A model generated the notes under the pieces. The model saw nothing but the letters and a program-made list of their open reading frames with translations. It had not been told where the DNA came from and did not search any database. A stretch of 43,557 nt of DNA from Eubacteriales bacterium SKADARSKE-1 (GTDB lineage: Bacteria > Bacillota > Clostridia > Oscillospirales > Acutalibacteraceae), in NCBI GenBank assembly GCA_030920305.1, contig JARLUB010000004.1, forward strand, positions 1-43,557. The letters are read 5' to 3'. Position numbers and translations under genes: made by a program. This document shows, in pieces, positions 33,377 through 42,258 of this stretch. Positions within the stretch are counted from its first letter, which is position 1. Each line of letters opens with the position of its first letter.

Positions 33377-33775
33377 ATGCAAATAACAGATACAATTGCT
33401 GACTTGTTAACCAGAATTAGAAATGCAAGCAAAAGTCGGCACGATACGGTAGATATTCCATCATCAAACATGAAAAAAGCAATAACTCAAATTCTTGTAG
33501 ATGAGGGATATATCAAAAAATATACAGTAATTGAAGATAGCAAGCAGGGAATCATAAGAGTTACTCTTAAGTATGATGAAAATAAAAAACCTATTATCAC
33601 AGGACTTAAAAGAGTATCTAAACCAGGTTTGCGTATATACACAAATGCACAAGATATGCCAAAGGTTATGAAAGGCCTTGGTATAGCTATTGTTTCAACA
33701 TCACAAGGAATAATGACTGACCGTAAAGCACGTCTTTTGAATATAGGCGGCGAGGTTATGGCATTTGTTTGGTAA
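33377..33775 (+). CDS. rpsH: 30S ribosomal protein S8
   Basis: 132 residues from ATG 33377 ([20 protein letters not shown]), behind AAAGGAGGTAAATGGC. Other motifs: [40 protein letters not shown] and [20 protein letters not shown], ending [10 protein letters not shown]8 is a primary 16S rRNA binder, and in E. coli it represses the spc operon by binding mRNA near rplE, which makes the nearby structured spacers notable. The last codons include the rplF ribosome site. Confidence 0.97.
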   Translation: MQITDTIADLLTRIRNASKSRHDTVDIPSSNMKKAITQILVDEGYIKKYTVIEDSKQGIIRVTLKYDENKKPIITGLKRVSKPGLRIYTNAQDMPKVMKGLGIAIVSTSQGIMTDRKARLLNIGGEVMAFVW

Positions 33776-33787
33776 GGAGGGTAGAGC

Positions 33788-34336
33788 ATGTCTCGAATTG
33801 GAAGAAAACCTATAAATATTCCTGCCGGAGTTGAAGTTAATTTCAAAGACGGTATAATTACAGTTAAGGGTAAGAATGGAACATTAACAAGAACTATTCA
33901 CCCTAACATGGAAGTTGTTATGGAAGACAACACTATAACGGTAAATCGTCCTAATGACGAAAAAGAAAATAAATCGCTTCACGGCCTGACCAGAACACTT
34001 ATTGCCAACATGGTAGAAGGTGTGACAAATGGCTTTACAAAAGAGCTAGAGGTCAATGGTGTAGGTTATCGTGTACAAAAGCAAGGAAAAAATCTTGTAA
34101 TGAACTTAGGATTCTCACATCAAGTTACAATGTCTGATACAAACGATATAACGATTGAGGTTCAAGGAACTAACAAGATAATAATCCATGGCGCTGATAA
34201 GCAAAAAGTAGGTCAGTTTGCAGCTGAAGTTAGATCGAAGCGTCCACCTGAGCCATATAAGGGCAAAGGTATTAAATACGCCGATGAACATATCCGCCGC
34301 AAAGAAGGTAAAGCCGGTAAGGGCGGTAAAAAGTAA
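33788..34336 (+). CDS. rplF: 50S ribosomal protein L6
   Basis: 182 residues with MSRIGRKPINIPAGVEVNFK, the repeated RNase-H-like fold, LHGLTRTLIANMVEGVTNGF, LEVNGVGYRVQKQGKNLVMN and the sarcin-ricin-loop-binding end RSKRPPEPYKGKGIKYADEH. Start behind AAGGAGGGTAGAGC. Normal length. Confidence 0.98.
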   Translation: MSRIGRKPINIPAGVEVNFKDGIITVKGKNGTLTRTIHPNMEVVMEDNTITVNRPNDEKENKSLHGLTRTLIANMVEGVTNGFTKELEVNGVGYRVQKQGKNLVMNLGFSHQVTMSDTNDITIEVQGTNKIIIHGADKQKVGQFAAEVRSKRPPEPYKGKGIKYADEHIRRKEGKAGKGGKK

Positions 34337-34354
34337 TTAAGGAGTGAATAAACA

Positions 34355-34714
34355 ATGGTGAACAAGGTAAATACCAATAAAGCAAGGCTTCACCGCCACA
34401 AAAGAGTTCGTGGAAAAATCAGTGGCACAGCTACTAAGCCTCGTTTAAATGTTTTCCGCTCTATAAATAACATTTACGCCCAATTGATAGATGATGTTAA
34501 GGGAGTAACCTTAGTATCAGCATCAACACTGGATAAAGAGATAAATGGCTATGGCGGAAATAAAGAAGCAGCAAAAGAAGTTGGAAAACTTATTGCACAA
34601 CGTGCAACCAGTAAAAATATAACTGAAGCAGTTTTTGACAGAGGCGGCTATATTTTTCATGGTAGAATAAAAGAATTGGCAGATGGCGCTCGTGAAGGCG
34701 GGCTTAAATTCTAA
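34355..34714 (+). CDS. rplR: 50S ribosomal protein L18
   Basis: 119 residues: [55 protein letters not shown] and [21 protein letters not shown]18 binds 5S rRNA together with L5. AAGGAGTGAATAAACA precedes the ATG. Confidence 0.98.
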   Translation: MVNKVNTNKARLHRHKRVRGKISGTATKPRLNVFRSINNIYAQLIDDVKGVTLVSASTLDKEINGYGGNKEAAKEVGKLIAQRATSKNITEAVFDRGGYIFHGRIKELADGAREGGLKF

Positions 34715-34732
34715 AGGAAGGAGGGTATATTT

Positions 34733-35233
34733 TTGAATAGAAACAAAGATGCTAGCACGCTAGATTTGAAAGAACGAGTAGTTGCTATAAATCGTGTATC
34801 TAAAACAGTTAAGGGCGGACGTATCTTTAAATTTTCAGCTTTAGTGGTTGTAGGCGATGGCAAAGGTACTGTTGGATTTGGAATAGGCAAAGCAGGAGAA
34901 GTTCCAGATGCTATTAGAAAAGGCATTGAAGATGCTAAGAAAAATGTTGTAAAGATTGCTCTTCGTGGTTCGACAATTCCTCATGAAATCATTGGTGAAT
35001 TTGGAGCAGGACGAGTACTTTTAAAACCAGCAGCACCAGGTACAGGTGTTATCGCAGGGGGACCAGTTCGTGCAGTTGTTGAATCAGCTGGAATTAAAGA
35101 TATTAGAACAAAGGCACTTCGCTCGAATAATCCATGCAATGTAGTTAGAGCAACTATGCAAGGCCTTATGAGCCTTCGTTCAGCTGAACAAGTAGCAAAA
35201 ATTCGCGGAAAATCAATAAAAGAAATTTTATAA
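34733..35233 (+). CDS. rpsE: 30S ribosomal protein S5
   Basis: 166 residues, TTG start behind GGAAGGAGGGTATATTT. Conserved stretches: [60 protein letters not shown], the second domain [20 protein letters not shown] and [18 protein letters not shown]5 helps decoding accuracy and lines the mRNA entry channel. Confidence 0.98.
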   Translation: MNRNKDASTLDLKERVVAINRVSKTVKGGRIFKFSALVVVGDGKGTVGFGIGKAGEVPDAIRKGIEDAKKNVVKIALRGSTIPHEIIGEFGAGRVLLKPAAPGTGVIAGGPVRAVVESAGIKDIRTKALRSNNPCNVVRATMQGLMSLRSAEQVAKIRGKSIKEIL

Positions 35234-35248
35234 TAAGGGGGTAGCAAG

Positions 35249-35428
35249 ATGGAACAAGTAAAAATAAAGCTTGTAAAAAGTCTTATCGGAAGTAAAAAAG
35301 ACCAGATTGCAACTGCCCGAGCTCTTGGTCTTAATAAAATCGGTGATGAAACCATTCAACCGGAAAATTCTCAGACTAAGGGCAAGGTGGCCAAGATAAA
35401 CCACCTTGTTGAGCTAAGTAAAGCTTAA
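35249..35428 (+). CDS. rpmD: 50S ribosomal protein L30
   Basis: The 59-residue frame (MEQVKIKLVKSLIGSKKDQI, ATARALGLNKIGDETIQPEN, SQTKGKVAKINHLVELSKA) is L30, with the KSxIGxxxxQxATxxxLGLxK pattern. It sits in its usual place between rpsE and rplO, behind AAGGGGGTAGCAAG. Short enough to be missed by length filters. Confidence 0.96.
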   Translation: MEQVKIKLVKSLIGSKKDQIATARALGLNKIGDETIQPENSQTKGKVAKINHLVELSKA

Positions 35429-35448
35429 TTAGAGGGGGTGAAAAATAA

Positions 35449-35889
35449 ATGAAATTACACGAACTTTCACCGGTAGCAGGCTCGAAAAAAGAGGTTAAGC
35501 GTATCGGAAGAGGTCATGGATCAGGTCAGGGAAAAACAGCAGGAAAAGGGCATAAAGGTCAAAAGGCAAGATCGGGCGGTAGCATTCGTCCAGGTTTTGA
35601 AGGTGGACAAATGCCACTTCAAAGGCGCGTACCTAAAAGAGGATTTAATAATATTTTTGCAAAACAAATAGTTGCTATTAATGTTGGATCTTTAAATGTA
35701 TTTGAAGATGGTCAAGAGGTTGATGCAGCTGCAATTATCAGTGCAGGAATTGTAAAAAAAGAGCATGATGGTATAAAAATTCTTGGTAATGGAAACTTGT
35801 CTAAAAAATTGATTGTTAAAGCCAGTGCGTTCTCTGAAACAGCAAAGAAGAAAATAGAGGAGGCCGGCGGAAAGGCTGAGGTGATCTAG
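35449..35889 (+). CDS. rplO: 50S ribosomal protein L15
   Basis: 146 residues: [20 protein letters not shown], the glycine- and lysine-rich arm [40 protein letters not shown] and the C-terminal L18e-like fold ([20 protein letters not shown]). Late 50S assembly protein. GAGGGGGTGAAAAATAA precedes the ATG. The last codons supply AGGTGATCTAGG for secY. Confidence 0.98.
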   Translation: MKLHELSPVAGSKKEVKRIGRGHGSGQGKTAGKGHKGQKARSGGSIRPGFEGGQMPLQRRVPKRGFNNIFAKQIVAINVGSLNVFEDGQEVDAAAIISAGIVKKEHDGIKILGNGNLSKKLIVKASAFSETAKKKIEEAGGKAEVI

Positions 35890-35890
35890 G

Positions 35891-37231
35891 TTGTTTAAGA
35901 CAATACGGAATGCTTGGAAGGTTGAAGAGCTAAGAAAAAAATTAATTTTCACATTGTTTGTGGTAATAGTATTTAGAATCGGTTCAGTTATTCCAGTTCC
36001 TTTCCTTGATGCACAGGGACTAAAAGCTATGATGAGTGGTCTTGATGAAAGCGGTTCGTTCTTTGGTTTTGTAAACATGTTATCAGGTGGAGCTTTTGCA
36101 CACGGAACATTGTTTGCTCTCTCTATTCAACCATACATTAACGCATCTATTATAATGCAATTAATGACAGTTGTTATTCCGGCTCTTGAAAGAATGCAAA
36201 AAGAGGGCGAAGAGGGCAGAAAAAAAATGGGTGCTATAACCCGCGTACTTACTGTCTTCATAGGTATACTTCAATCAACTATGTTTTATTTGTGGCTAAG
36301 AAACAATGGGCACATAACAATGTATAATGATGGCTTTGAGGGTATATTTTCTGCAATTACTATAATTTTAGTTTTAACAGCCGGTACGGCGCTTATCATG
36401 TGGCTTGGTGAGCAGATAAATGTAAAAGGCGTTGGAAACGGTATATCAATTCTATTATTTGCTGGAATCGTAGCAAGAATGCCTACATTAATAGCAACAC
36501 TTTGGGGTTATTTATCGTTAGCTATTGCAAATCCAACACAAAATATGTTGGGTCGTGAAAACTGGTATTTCTACATTTTTGTTCCTTTGTTCTTAGTACT
36601 TTTCCTATCCGTTATGTGGTTTATTGTGTTTATGAACGATGCTGAACGCAGAATTCCAATACAATATGCCAAAAGAGTAGTTGGAAGAAAAATGTATGGA
36701 GGGCAAAGCACGCATATTCCAGTTAAAGTGAGTGGTTCTGGAGTTATGCCAGTAATTTTTGCTCAAAGCATACTTTCATTACCATCAGCTGTGCAAACTG
36801 TAATGGGTTCAAAATCGCCTGATTTTATTAAAAGTATAAACAGTGCATTTTCACCTACAGGGTGGATTTATCCTACTATTTACTTTTTATTTATTTTGTT
36901 CTTTGCATACTTTTATCTTGCAATTCAGTATAATCCTATAGAAATGGCCAATAATCTTCGTCAGAGCAGTGGTACAATTCCTGGTATTAGACCAGGAAAG
37001 CCTACTAGTGATTATATTGCTAAAGTATTGTCTAAGATAACGTTAATGGGCGCAATGTTCCTTGGAATTATTGCTATACTGCCGTTTATTTTTAGTGATA
37101 TTACTTATATGCATAACACAACGTTTTTAGGGGGAACTTCAGTCATAATTATGGTTGGTGTCGCTCTTGAAACTGTTAAACAAATAGAATCACAAATGAT
37201 GATGCGTCATTATAAAGGATTTCTTGATTAA
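35891..37231 (+). CDS. secY: Protein translocase channel subunit SecY
   Basis: The 446-residue membrane protein has ten hydrophobic helices and forms the translocation pore with SecE and SecG. Motifs: the plug region after helix 1 (GSVIPVPFLDAQGLKAMM), SIQPYINASIIMQL, the cytoplasmic loop with NDAERRIPIQYAKRVVGRKM, and NPIEMANNLRQSSGTIPGIR plus PGKPTSDYIAKVL with the conserved SecA/ribosome-binding arginines. The TTG at 35891 is two bases after the rplO stop, so translation is coupled. It is in its usual place in the spc operon. Confidence 0.97.
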   Translation: MFKTIRNAWKVEELRKKLIFTLFVVIVFRIGSVIPVPFLDAQGLKAMMSGLDESGSFFGFVNMLSGGAFAHGTLFALSIQPYINASIIMQLMTVVIPALERMQKEGEEGRKKMGAITRVLTVFIGILQSTMFYLWLRNNGHITMYNDGFEGIFSAITIILVLTAGTALIMWLGEQINVKGVGNGISILLFAGIVARMPTLIATLWGYLSLAIANPTQNMLGRENWYFYIFVPLFLVLFLSVMWFIVFMNDAERRIPIQYAKRVVGRKMYGGQSTHIPVKVSGSGVMPVIFAQSILSLPSAVQTVMGSKSPDFIKSINSAFSPTGWIYPTIYFLFILFFAYFYLAIQYNPIEMANNLRQSSGTIPGIRPGKPTSDYIAKVLSKITLMGAMFLGIIAILPFIFSDITYMHNTTFLGGTSVIIMVGVALETVKQIESQMMMRHYKGFLD

Positions 37232-37300
37232 AGATTTATGTTCTTAAAGGGACAATGTTGGATTACCCACTAAATTTTTGAAGCATAAAAGAGGAAAATG

Positions 37301-37334
37301 CTGTTCGATATGATTACAAGATCATATCGAACAG
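37301..37334 (+). other. Perfect 14-bp inverted repeat upstream of adk
   Basis: CTGTTCGATATGAT and ATCATATCGAACAG are perfect complements around the 6-base loop TACAAG. There is no T tract after it, so it is not a terminator. It lies in the 130-base secY-adk spacer, 27 bases before the first adk-like start, and may be an mRNA processing or protein-binding structure. Confidence 0.7.
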
Positions 37335-37361
37335 GATGCTCCCTGGAAAGGGTTTAGGTCT

Positions 37362-37505
37362 ATGAATATTATTTTTCCTGAGAAGTCAGGAGAGCAGGTG
37401 GATGTATTTTCTAAGAATTTGGAAGTACAGTATATTCCTGAAGAAAATGTTATAAAAAAAGTGCTGAAAAGTGGCACGAAGTCATGTGAAAAGGAAGATT
37501 TATCT
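37362..37505 (+). pseudogene. Decayed in-frame tandem duplicate of the adk 5' end (48 codons)
   Basis: MNIIFPEKSGEQVDVFSKNL, EVQYIPEENVIKKVLKSGTK aligns with the true adk start MNIILLGAPGAGKGTQADVI, SEHLEIQSISTGNIIREALK, SGT. Shared DNA words include ATGAATATTATT and GCTGAAAAGTGGCAC, and the DNA copies are adjacent, so this is a tandem duplication of about 144 bases. The copy has lost the GAPGAGKGT phosphate-binding loop, so it cannot be catalytic. It is in frame with adk, with its own GGAAAGGG site at the ATG, so it may add a 48-residue N-terminal tail to adenylate kinase or be skipped. Confidence 0.75.
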
Positions 37506-38138
37506 ATGAATATTATTCTTCTTGGAGCGCCGGGAGCCGGCAAAGGAACACAGGCAGATGTAATTTCGGAACATTTGGAAATACAGTCTATTTCTACAGG
37601 AAATATTATAAGAGAAGCGCTGAAAAGTGGCACTGAGTTAGGTAAACAGGCAAAATCATTTATGGATAAAGGAGCATTAGTTCCAGATGAGATAGTTGTT
37701 GGGATTATAAAAGAACGACTCTCAAAAGGCGACTTAAACAATGGATTTATTCTAGATGGTTTTCCAAGAACAATACCTCAAGCCAAGGCTTTGGATGAAT
37801 TAGGTGTAAAAATTGATAAAGTTATTGACATTGAAGTCGATGATGAAGTTATTATTCCTAGAATGTCCGGACGCCGTGTTTGTGAAAGTTGTGGGGCAAG
37901 TTATCATTTGATTAACAAGAAACCACAAGTTGATGGCATTTGTGATAAATGTCACGGCACCCTTGTTCAGCGGAAAGATGACCACGTAGATACAGTTAAA
38001 GAAAGACTTAAAATTTATCATGATCAGACAGAACCGCTAAAAGATTATTATAAACAACAAAATAAGCTAGTTGAAATCGATGGTAATTTAAGTTTAGAGG
38101 AAACTAAGCAGCTTACATTGAATGCTTTGGAGGCATAA
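37506..38138 (+). CDS. adk: Adenylate kinase, zinc-lid type
   Basis: 210 residues from ATG 37506 (GAAAAGGAAG ribosome site): P-loop GAPGAGKGT, NMP-binding part SISTGNIIREALKSGTELGK, LDGFPRTIPQAKAL, and the LID MSGRRVCESCGASYHL with CDKCHG, giving the four-cysteine zinc lid common in Gram-positives, then DTVKERLKIYHDQTEPL. It converts ATP and AMP to two ADP. The frame is open 48 codons upstream into the decayed duplicate, so a longer product starting at 37362 is possible, but the family starts at MNIILLG. It lies between secY and map, the standard position, and ends 6 bases before map. Confidence 0.97.
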   Translation: MNIILLGAPGAGKGTQADVISEHLEIQSISTGNIIREALKSGTELGKQAKSFMDKGALVPDEIVVGIIKERLSKGDLNNGFILDGFPRTIPQAKALDELGVKIDKVIDIEVDDEVIIPRMSGRRVCESCGASYHLINKKPQVDGICDKCHGTLVQRKDDHVDTVKERLKIYHDQTEPLKDYYKQQNKLVEIDGNLSLEETKQLTLNALEA

Positions 38139-38144
38139 ATTTTT

Positions 38145-38894
38145 ATGGTAATACTTAAAACTGATCGGGAAATAAAGACTATGAAAAAAGCCGGTCAAAT
38201 TGCCGCTAGAGCATTGCAACTTGCAGGAAAATCAATAAAACCAGGAATTAGCACGCTGGAAATAGATTTAATAATTCAAAAATATATTGAAAGTCAAGGT
38301 GCAAAACCTTCTTTTCTTGGATATGGAGATTTTCCGAATAGTTCATGTATTTCTGTAAACAATGTGGTCATTCACGGCATACCTAGTAAAAACGCAGTAC
38401 TTAAAAATGGAGATATAGTTAGTGTAGATGTAGGGGCTTTTTTTGAAGGTTTTCATGGAGATACGGCTTTTACATTTGCATGCGGGGCTATTGCCCCCGA
38501 AGCTAGAGCTCTTTTAGACACAACGTATGAAAGCCTTTTTGAGGGTATTAAAATGGCTGTTGTTGGAAATAGAGTTGGTGATATAAGTAATGCAATACAA
38601 AGGTATGTTGAGGCGCGCAGTTACTCGGTGGTACGAGATTTTGTCGGGCACGGAGTAGGTGCGAAGCTACATGAAGATCCTAGTGTACCAAATTTTGGGG
38701 CTCCCGGAAGAGGAGTTAGACTACAAGCTGGAATGACAATTGCTATTGAACCTATGATAAATGCAGGTACTTATGAAGTTAATATTTTGCCTGATGAATG
38801 GACTACGGTAACAGCTGATGGAAAACTTTCGGCACATTTTGAGCACAGTGTTGCTATAACGCCTGATGGACCAGTTATATTGACACTACCTTGA
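38145..38894 (+). CDS. map: Methionine aminopeptidase, type I
   Basis: 249 residues. The metal ligands of the pita-bread fold are visible: D in VSVDVGAFFEGFHGD (two aspartates), H in FVGHGVGAKLHEDP, E in TIAIEPMINAG and E in HFEHSVAITPDG; the substrate histidine is in NNVVIHGIP. It removes the initiator methionine from new proteins at the ribosome. Type I without N-terminal extension. Close spacing to adk and to the KOW gene indicates one transcript. Confidence 0.97.
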   Translation: MVILKTDREIKTMKKAGQIAARALQLAGKSIKPGISTLEIDLIIQKYIESQGAKPSFLGYGDFPNSSCISVNNVVIHGIPSKNAVLKNGDIVSVDVGAFFEGFHGDTAFTFACGAIAPEARALLDTTYESLFEGIKMAVVGNRVGDISNAIQRYVEARSYSVVRDFVGHGVGAKLHEDPSVPNFGAPGRGVRLQAGMTIAIEPMINAGTYEVNILPDEWTTVTADGKLSAHFEHSVAITPDGPVILTLP

Positions 38895-38936
38895 GTAAAT
38901 TTCAAGTTATCATAATAAAATAAAGAGGGATAAAAA

Positions 38937-39173
38937 GTGGAAGTTACAAAAGGTTTAGTAGTTAAGTCTAAGGCTGGACACGATAAAGGTAAATTTTTTG
39001 TTGTTTTAGAATTTAACGGCAAATACGCTAGCATTTGCGATGGAAAGCGTAGAAAACTTGATAATCCAAAAAACAAAAAAGAAAAGCATTTATCAAAAAC
39101 AACGAGGAAGTTAGATCAAAATTTGATGGTAAGCAATCGTGAAATTCGAAAAGCATTAAGTCAGTTTCAGTGA
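38937..39173 (+). CDS. KOW-domain (L14e-like) RNA-binding protein
   Basis: The 78-residue protein (GTG start, AAAGAGGGATAAAAA upstream) has a KOW/L14e-like N-terminus: MEVTKGLVVKSKAGHDKGKF, FVVLEFNGKYASICDGKRRK, LDNPKNKKEKHLSKTTRKLD. This small protein is regularly encoded between map and infA in Clostridia and related Firmicutes. Its function is not established, but RNA or ribosome binding is expected from the fold and the operon. Confidence 0.85.
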   Translation: MEVTKGLVVKSKAGHDKGKFFVVLEFNGKYASICDGKRRKLDNPKNKKEKHLSKTTRKLDQNLMVSNREIRKALSQFQ

Positions 39174-39211
39174 GGTATAATTTTAATGATTTGGTATAAG
39201 GAGTGAATAAT

Positions 39212-39430
39212 TTGTCAAAACAAGATGTAATAGAGATAGAAGGTATTGTTAAAGAAGCACTCCCAAATGCGCAGTTTATGGTGGAGCTTCCGAACGGAAA
39301 GGTTATATTAGCGCACATTTCAGGTAAACTTAGAATGAATTTCATAAAGATTTTACCTGGAGATAAAGTAACAATAGAAATGTCTCCGTACGATTTAACT
39401 CGTGGACGTATAATTTGGAGAGCAAAATAG
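39212..39430 (+). CDS. infA: Translation initiation factor IF-1
   Basis: 72 residues, exactly the usual length, from the TTG at 39212 ([20 protein letters not shown]), with AAGGAG eight bases before. The in-frame GTG at 39203 overlaps that site and is rejected. The OB-fold continues [54 protein letters not shown]-1 occupies the A site during initiation. Repeat element 3 starts directly after the stop. Confidence 0.97.
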   Translation: MSKQDVIEIEGIVKEALPNAQFMVELPNGKVILAHISGKLRMNFIKILPGDKVTIEMSPYDLTRGRIIWRAK

Positions 39431-39589
39431 CGCCGGCGAATCGCCGGTGATAATTCGCGCAATAAAGTCTTTATTACAGACTTTAAATCCTTATCTCCCG
39501 CGAATAAGTCTAGTGTACGAATTGGATGCAACGTCATGTTGCCAAAGTGCGAAATTAACTTTTAAATTCTATCAAAGGAGGGCATACAA
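39431..39589 (+). repeat. Intercistronic hairpin repeat element 3 (infA-rpmJ spacer)
   Basis: The 159-base spacer starts with CCGGCGA-A-TCGCCGG (39433-39447), then ATTCGCG/CGCGAAT (39453-39505) enclosing AAAGTCT/AGACTTT (39464-39484). GCAACG-TCA-TGTTGC (39528-39542) follows, preceded by GAATTGGAT. This last part is the near-exact reverse complement of the corresponding unit in element 2. A TGCGAAATT segment precedes the rpmJ ribosome site. Same arrangement as elements 1 and 2: stop, GC hairpins, ribosome site. Confidence 0.7.
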
Positions 39590-39703
39590 ATGAAGGTAAG
39601 ACCTTCTGTTAAGAAAATTTGTGAGAAATGTAAAATCATTAAACGCAAAGGAAAAATAATGGTTATTTGTGAAAACCCAAAACATAAACAACGTCAAGGA
39701 TAA
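39590..39703 (+). CDS. rpmJ: 50S ribosomal protein L36
   Basis: The 37-residue frame ([37 protein letters not shown]) is L36 of the zinc-binding type, with C11, C14, C27 and H32. AAAGGAGGGCATACAA precedes the ATG. Standard position between infA and rpsM. Confidence 0.97.
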   Translation: MKVRPSVKKICEKCKIIKRKGKIMVICENPKHKQRQG

Positions 39704-39736
39704 AACCGAATTTTGAATATGGAGGTGTAATTATTT

Positions 39737-40105
39737 ATGGCACGTATAGCTGGTGTTGATTTACCAAGAGATAAACGAGTTGAAGTTGGACTTTCTTATA
39801 TTTTTGGTATTGGTAGAAAAACTGCAAGCGAAATTCTTAAAGCAACAGGCGTAAACCCTGATACAAGAGTTAGAGACTTAACAGAAGAAGAAGTCTTGGC
39901 TTTAAAAGAATATATTGACAAAAATTGCCGAGTAGAAGGTGATTTGCGTCGTGATGTAGCTTTTGATATAAAAAGATTAATTGAAGTTGGTTGCTATCGT
40001 GGTGTTCGTCATCGTAAAGGCTTGCCGGTTCGTGGTCAACGTTCAAAAACCAATGCTCGAACCAGAAAAGGCCCCAAAAAGACTATGGCTAACAAGAAGA
40101 AATAA
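39737..40105 (+). CDS. rpsM: 30S ribosomal protein S13
   Basis: 122 residues: [60 protein letters not shown] and the C-terminal basic tail [21 protein letters not shown]13 bridges the subunits and contacts P-site tRNA. GGAGGTGTAATTATTT precedes the ATG. First gene of the alpha-type block. Confidence 0.98.
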   Translation: MARIAGVDLPRDKRVEVGLSYIFGIGRKTASEILKATGVNPDTRVRDLTEEEVLALKEYIDKNCRVEGDLRRDVAFDIKRLIEVGCYRGVRHRKGLPVRGQRSKTNARTRKGPKKTMANKKK

Positions 40106-40119
40106 GGAGGGATACAAAA

Positions 40120-40527
40120 ATGGCAGTACAAAAGGGTGGTAAAAAAACCACTACAGTTCGAAGAAGACGTGAACGCAAAAATATAGAGCGAGGCGCGGCT
40201 CATATACAGTCCACCTTTAATAATACAATTGTTACTATAACAGATGTAAATGGAAATGCAGTATCATGGGCAAGTTCGGGGGAATTAGGATTTAGAGGTT
40301 CTAGAAAGTCCACTCCGTTTGCAGCGCAAACAGCGGCTGAAACAGCTGCTAAAGCAGCAATGGAACATGGCATGAAATCTGTTGAAGTTTTTGTAAAAGG
40401 ACCGGGTTCAGGCCGTGAAGCTGCAATTAGAGCACTTCAAGGAGCTGGATTGGAAGTTAGTATGATTAAAGATGTTACACCAATTCCTCACAATGGATGC
40501 CGTCCACCAAAAAGAAGAAGAGTATAA
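40120..40527 (+). CDS. rpsK: 30S ribosomal protein S11
   Basis: 135 residues: basic N-terminus, then [80 protein letters not shown] and the invariant end [16 protein letters not shown]. Platform protein near the Shine-Dalgarno helix. AAGGAGGGATACAAAA precedes the ATG. Confidence 0.98.
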   Translation: MAVQKGGKKTTTVRRRRERKNIERGAAHIQSTFNNTIVTITDVNGNAVSWASSGELGFRGSRKSTPFAAQTAAETAAKAAMEHGMKSVEVFVKGPGSGREAAIRALQGAGLEVSMIKDVTPIPHNGCRPPKRRRV

Positions 40528-40559
40528 TTATTTAAATTACAGGAGGTGCAATCAAAAAT

Positions 40560-41189
40560 ATGGCAAGATATACAGGTGCAGTATGCAGACTTTGCCGTCG
40601 TGAAGGTCAAAAACTTTACTTAAAGGGTGAGCGCTGCTATACAGATAAATGTTCAATTGGTCGTCGTGCTTATGCTCCGGGCCAACATGGACAAGGAAGA
40701 AAAAAAGTTTCAGAATATGGACTACAACTTCGTGCAAAACAAGCAACTAGACGTTACTATGGCGTTTTAGAAAGCCAATTTAGACATTATTATGATTTAG
40801 CTTCTAAAAGGGAAGGAAAAGTTGGTGAACAGCTTTTAGTTGTTCTTGAAACAAGACTTGATAATGTAGTATACAGATTGGGTTTTGCTAACTCACGCCC
40901 GGAAGCTAGACAATTAGTTGTTCATAATCATTTTTCAGTAAATGGTAAAAAAGTAAATATTCCATCATACTTAGTAAAACCCGGCGAGGTTATTTCAATT
41001 AATGAAAAGAGTCGTCAAAGTGAAAAAATAAAATCTATTTTAGAAGCTAATGCTTCACGTCCTACCCCAAAATGGTTAGACGTTAATCGTGAATCCTTAG
41101 AAGGCAAAGTTATCTCATACCCAACTCGTGAAGATATAGATCTTCCTGTCGAAGAGACTCTCATCGTTGAGTTGTACTCTAAACTATAA
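40560..41189 (+). CDS. rpsD: 30S ribosomal protein S4, zinc-binding form
   Basis: 209 residues. The N-terminus carries the CRLCRREG...C...C cysteines of zinc-type S4 (C9, C12, C26, C31), then [40 protein letters not shown] and the S4 RNA-binding domain [41 protein letters not shown]4 nucleates 30S assembly and in several bacteria represses its own operon. GGAGGTGCAATCAAAAAT precedes the ATG. Confidence 0.98.
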   Translation: MARYTGAVCRLCRREGQKLYLKGERCYTDKCSIGRRAYAPGQHGQGRKKVSEYGLQLRAKQATRRYYGVLESQFRHYYDLASKREGKVGEQLLVVLETRLDNVVYRLGFANSRPEARQLVVHNHFSVNGKKVNIPSYLVKPGEVISINEKSRQSEKIKSILEANASRPTPKWLDVNRESLEGKVISYPTREDIDLPVEETLIVELYSKL

Positions 41190-41260
41190 TAGCTATATGG
41201 CAACGATTTACAGTAAGGCATGCCACTTTGTTTGCCTGATTATACAAGGAGGATTACTAG

Positions 41261-42211
41261 ATGATAGAGATAGAAAGACCAAGAATTGAGGAGGAAGAAA
41301 TTTCTCAAGATGGAACTTATGGTAAATTTATTGTAGAACCGCTTGAACGTGGGTTTGGCAATACATTGGGAAATAGCTTAAGACGAGTTCTTTTATCATC
41401 ACTTCCGGGCACTGGTGTAACTTCTATCAAAGTTGATGGAATAATGCATGAATTTTCAACAATACCGGGAGTTAAAGAAGACGTTACAGAGATTGTTTTA
41501 AATATAAAAAGTCTTATTGCAAAGATGAGCTGTCAAGGTCCGAAAACTGTTGTGTTAGAAGCTTTAGGCCCATGTACAGTTACGGCTGGTGATATTAGAT
41601 ATGATGGTGAAGTGGAGATTTTAAATCCTGACCTTCACATAGCAACATTGAATGAAGATGCAAGACTTTATATGGAAATAACCTTAGATAAGGGCAGAGG
41701 CTATGTTTCAGCAGAGCGAAATAAGAGCATGATGCAGAGCAATGTTTTGGGTACTATACCGGTTGACTCCATATATACGCCGGTTTTGAAAGTCAATTAC
41801 AATGTCGAAAACACTCGAGTTGGTCAAATAACTGATTACGATAAGTTAGCAGTAGAGGTTTGGACTAATGGTGTTATTACTGCACAAGAAGCTATTTCTT
41901 TGTCAGCTAAAGTATTGACAGAACATTTAAAACTTTTCACTAATTTAATGGAAGACGAACAAGACATTGAAATAATGGTGGAAAAGGATGATACGCAAAG
42001 ATCAAAAGTTCTTGAAATAACCATAGAAGAGATGGATTTGTCTGCTCGTTCATTTAATTGTTTAAAACGTGCTGGTATTAATACAGTTGAAGATTTAACA
42101 AATAGAACTGAAGAAGAAATGATGAAAGTAAGAAACCTGGGACGAAAGTCACTTGAAGAAGTTATTCATAAACTAGAGGCATGGGGCCTTAGCTTAAGAA
42201 AATCAGATTAA
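41261..42211 (+). CDS. rpoA: RNA polymerase alpha subunit
   Basis: 316 residues: N-terminal assembly domain ([57 protein letters not shown]) and C-terminal DNA- and activator-binding domain ([24 protein letters not shown] sequence, [36 protein letters not shown]), joined by an acidic linker around residues 230-245. AAGGAGGATTACTAG precedes the ATG. The 71-base spacer before it holds TAAGGCATGC again. Confidence 0.98.
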   Translation: MIEIERPRIEEEEISQDGTYGKFIVEPLERGFGNTLGNSLRRVLLSSLPGTGVTSIKVDGIMHEFSTIPGVKEDVTEIVLNIKSLIAKMSCQGPKTVVLEALGPCTVTAGDIRYDGEVEILNPDLHIATLNEDARLYMEITLDKGRGYVSAERNKSMMQSNVLGTIPVDSIYTPVLKVNYNVENTRVGQITDYDKLAVEVWTNGVITAQEAISLSAKVLTEHLKLFTNLMEDEQDIEIMVEKDDTQRSKVLEITIEEMDLSARSFNCLKRAGINTVEDLTNRTEEEMMKVRNLGRKSLEEVIHKLEAWGLSLRKSD

Positions 42212-42258
42212 TACTTTTTTAATTTTATGAAAAAATGGTATAAAGGAGTGAGATTTTA

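Noticed and set aside
39203..39211. GTG at 39203 as the infA start
   Set aside because: It overlaps the AAGGAG ribosome site; the TTG at 39212 gives the exact 72-residue family length.
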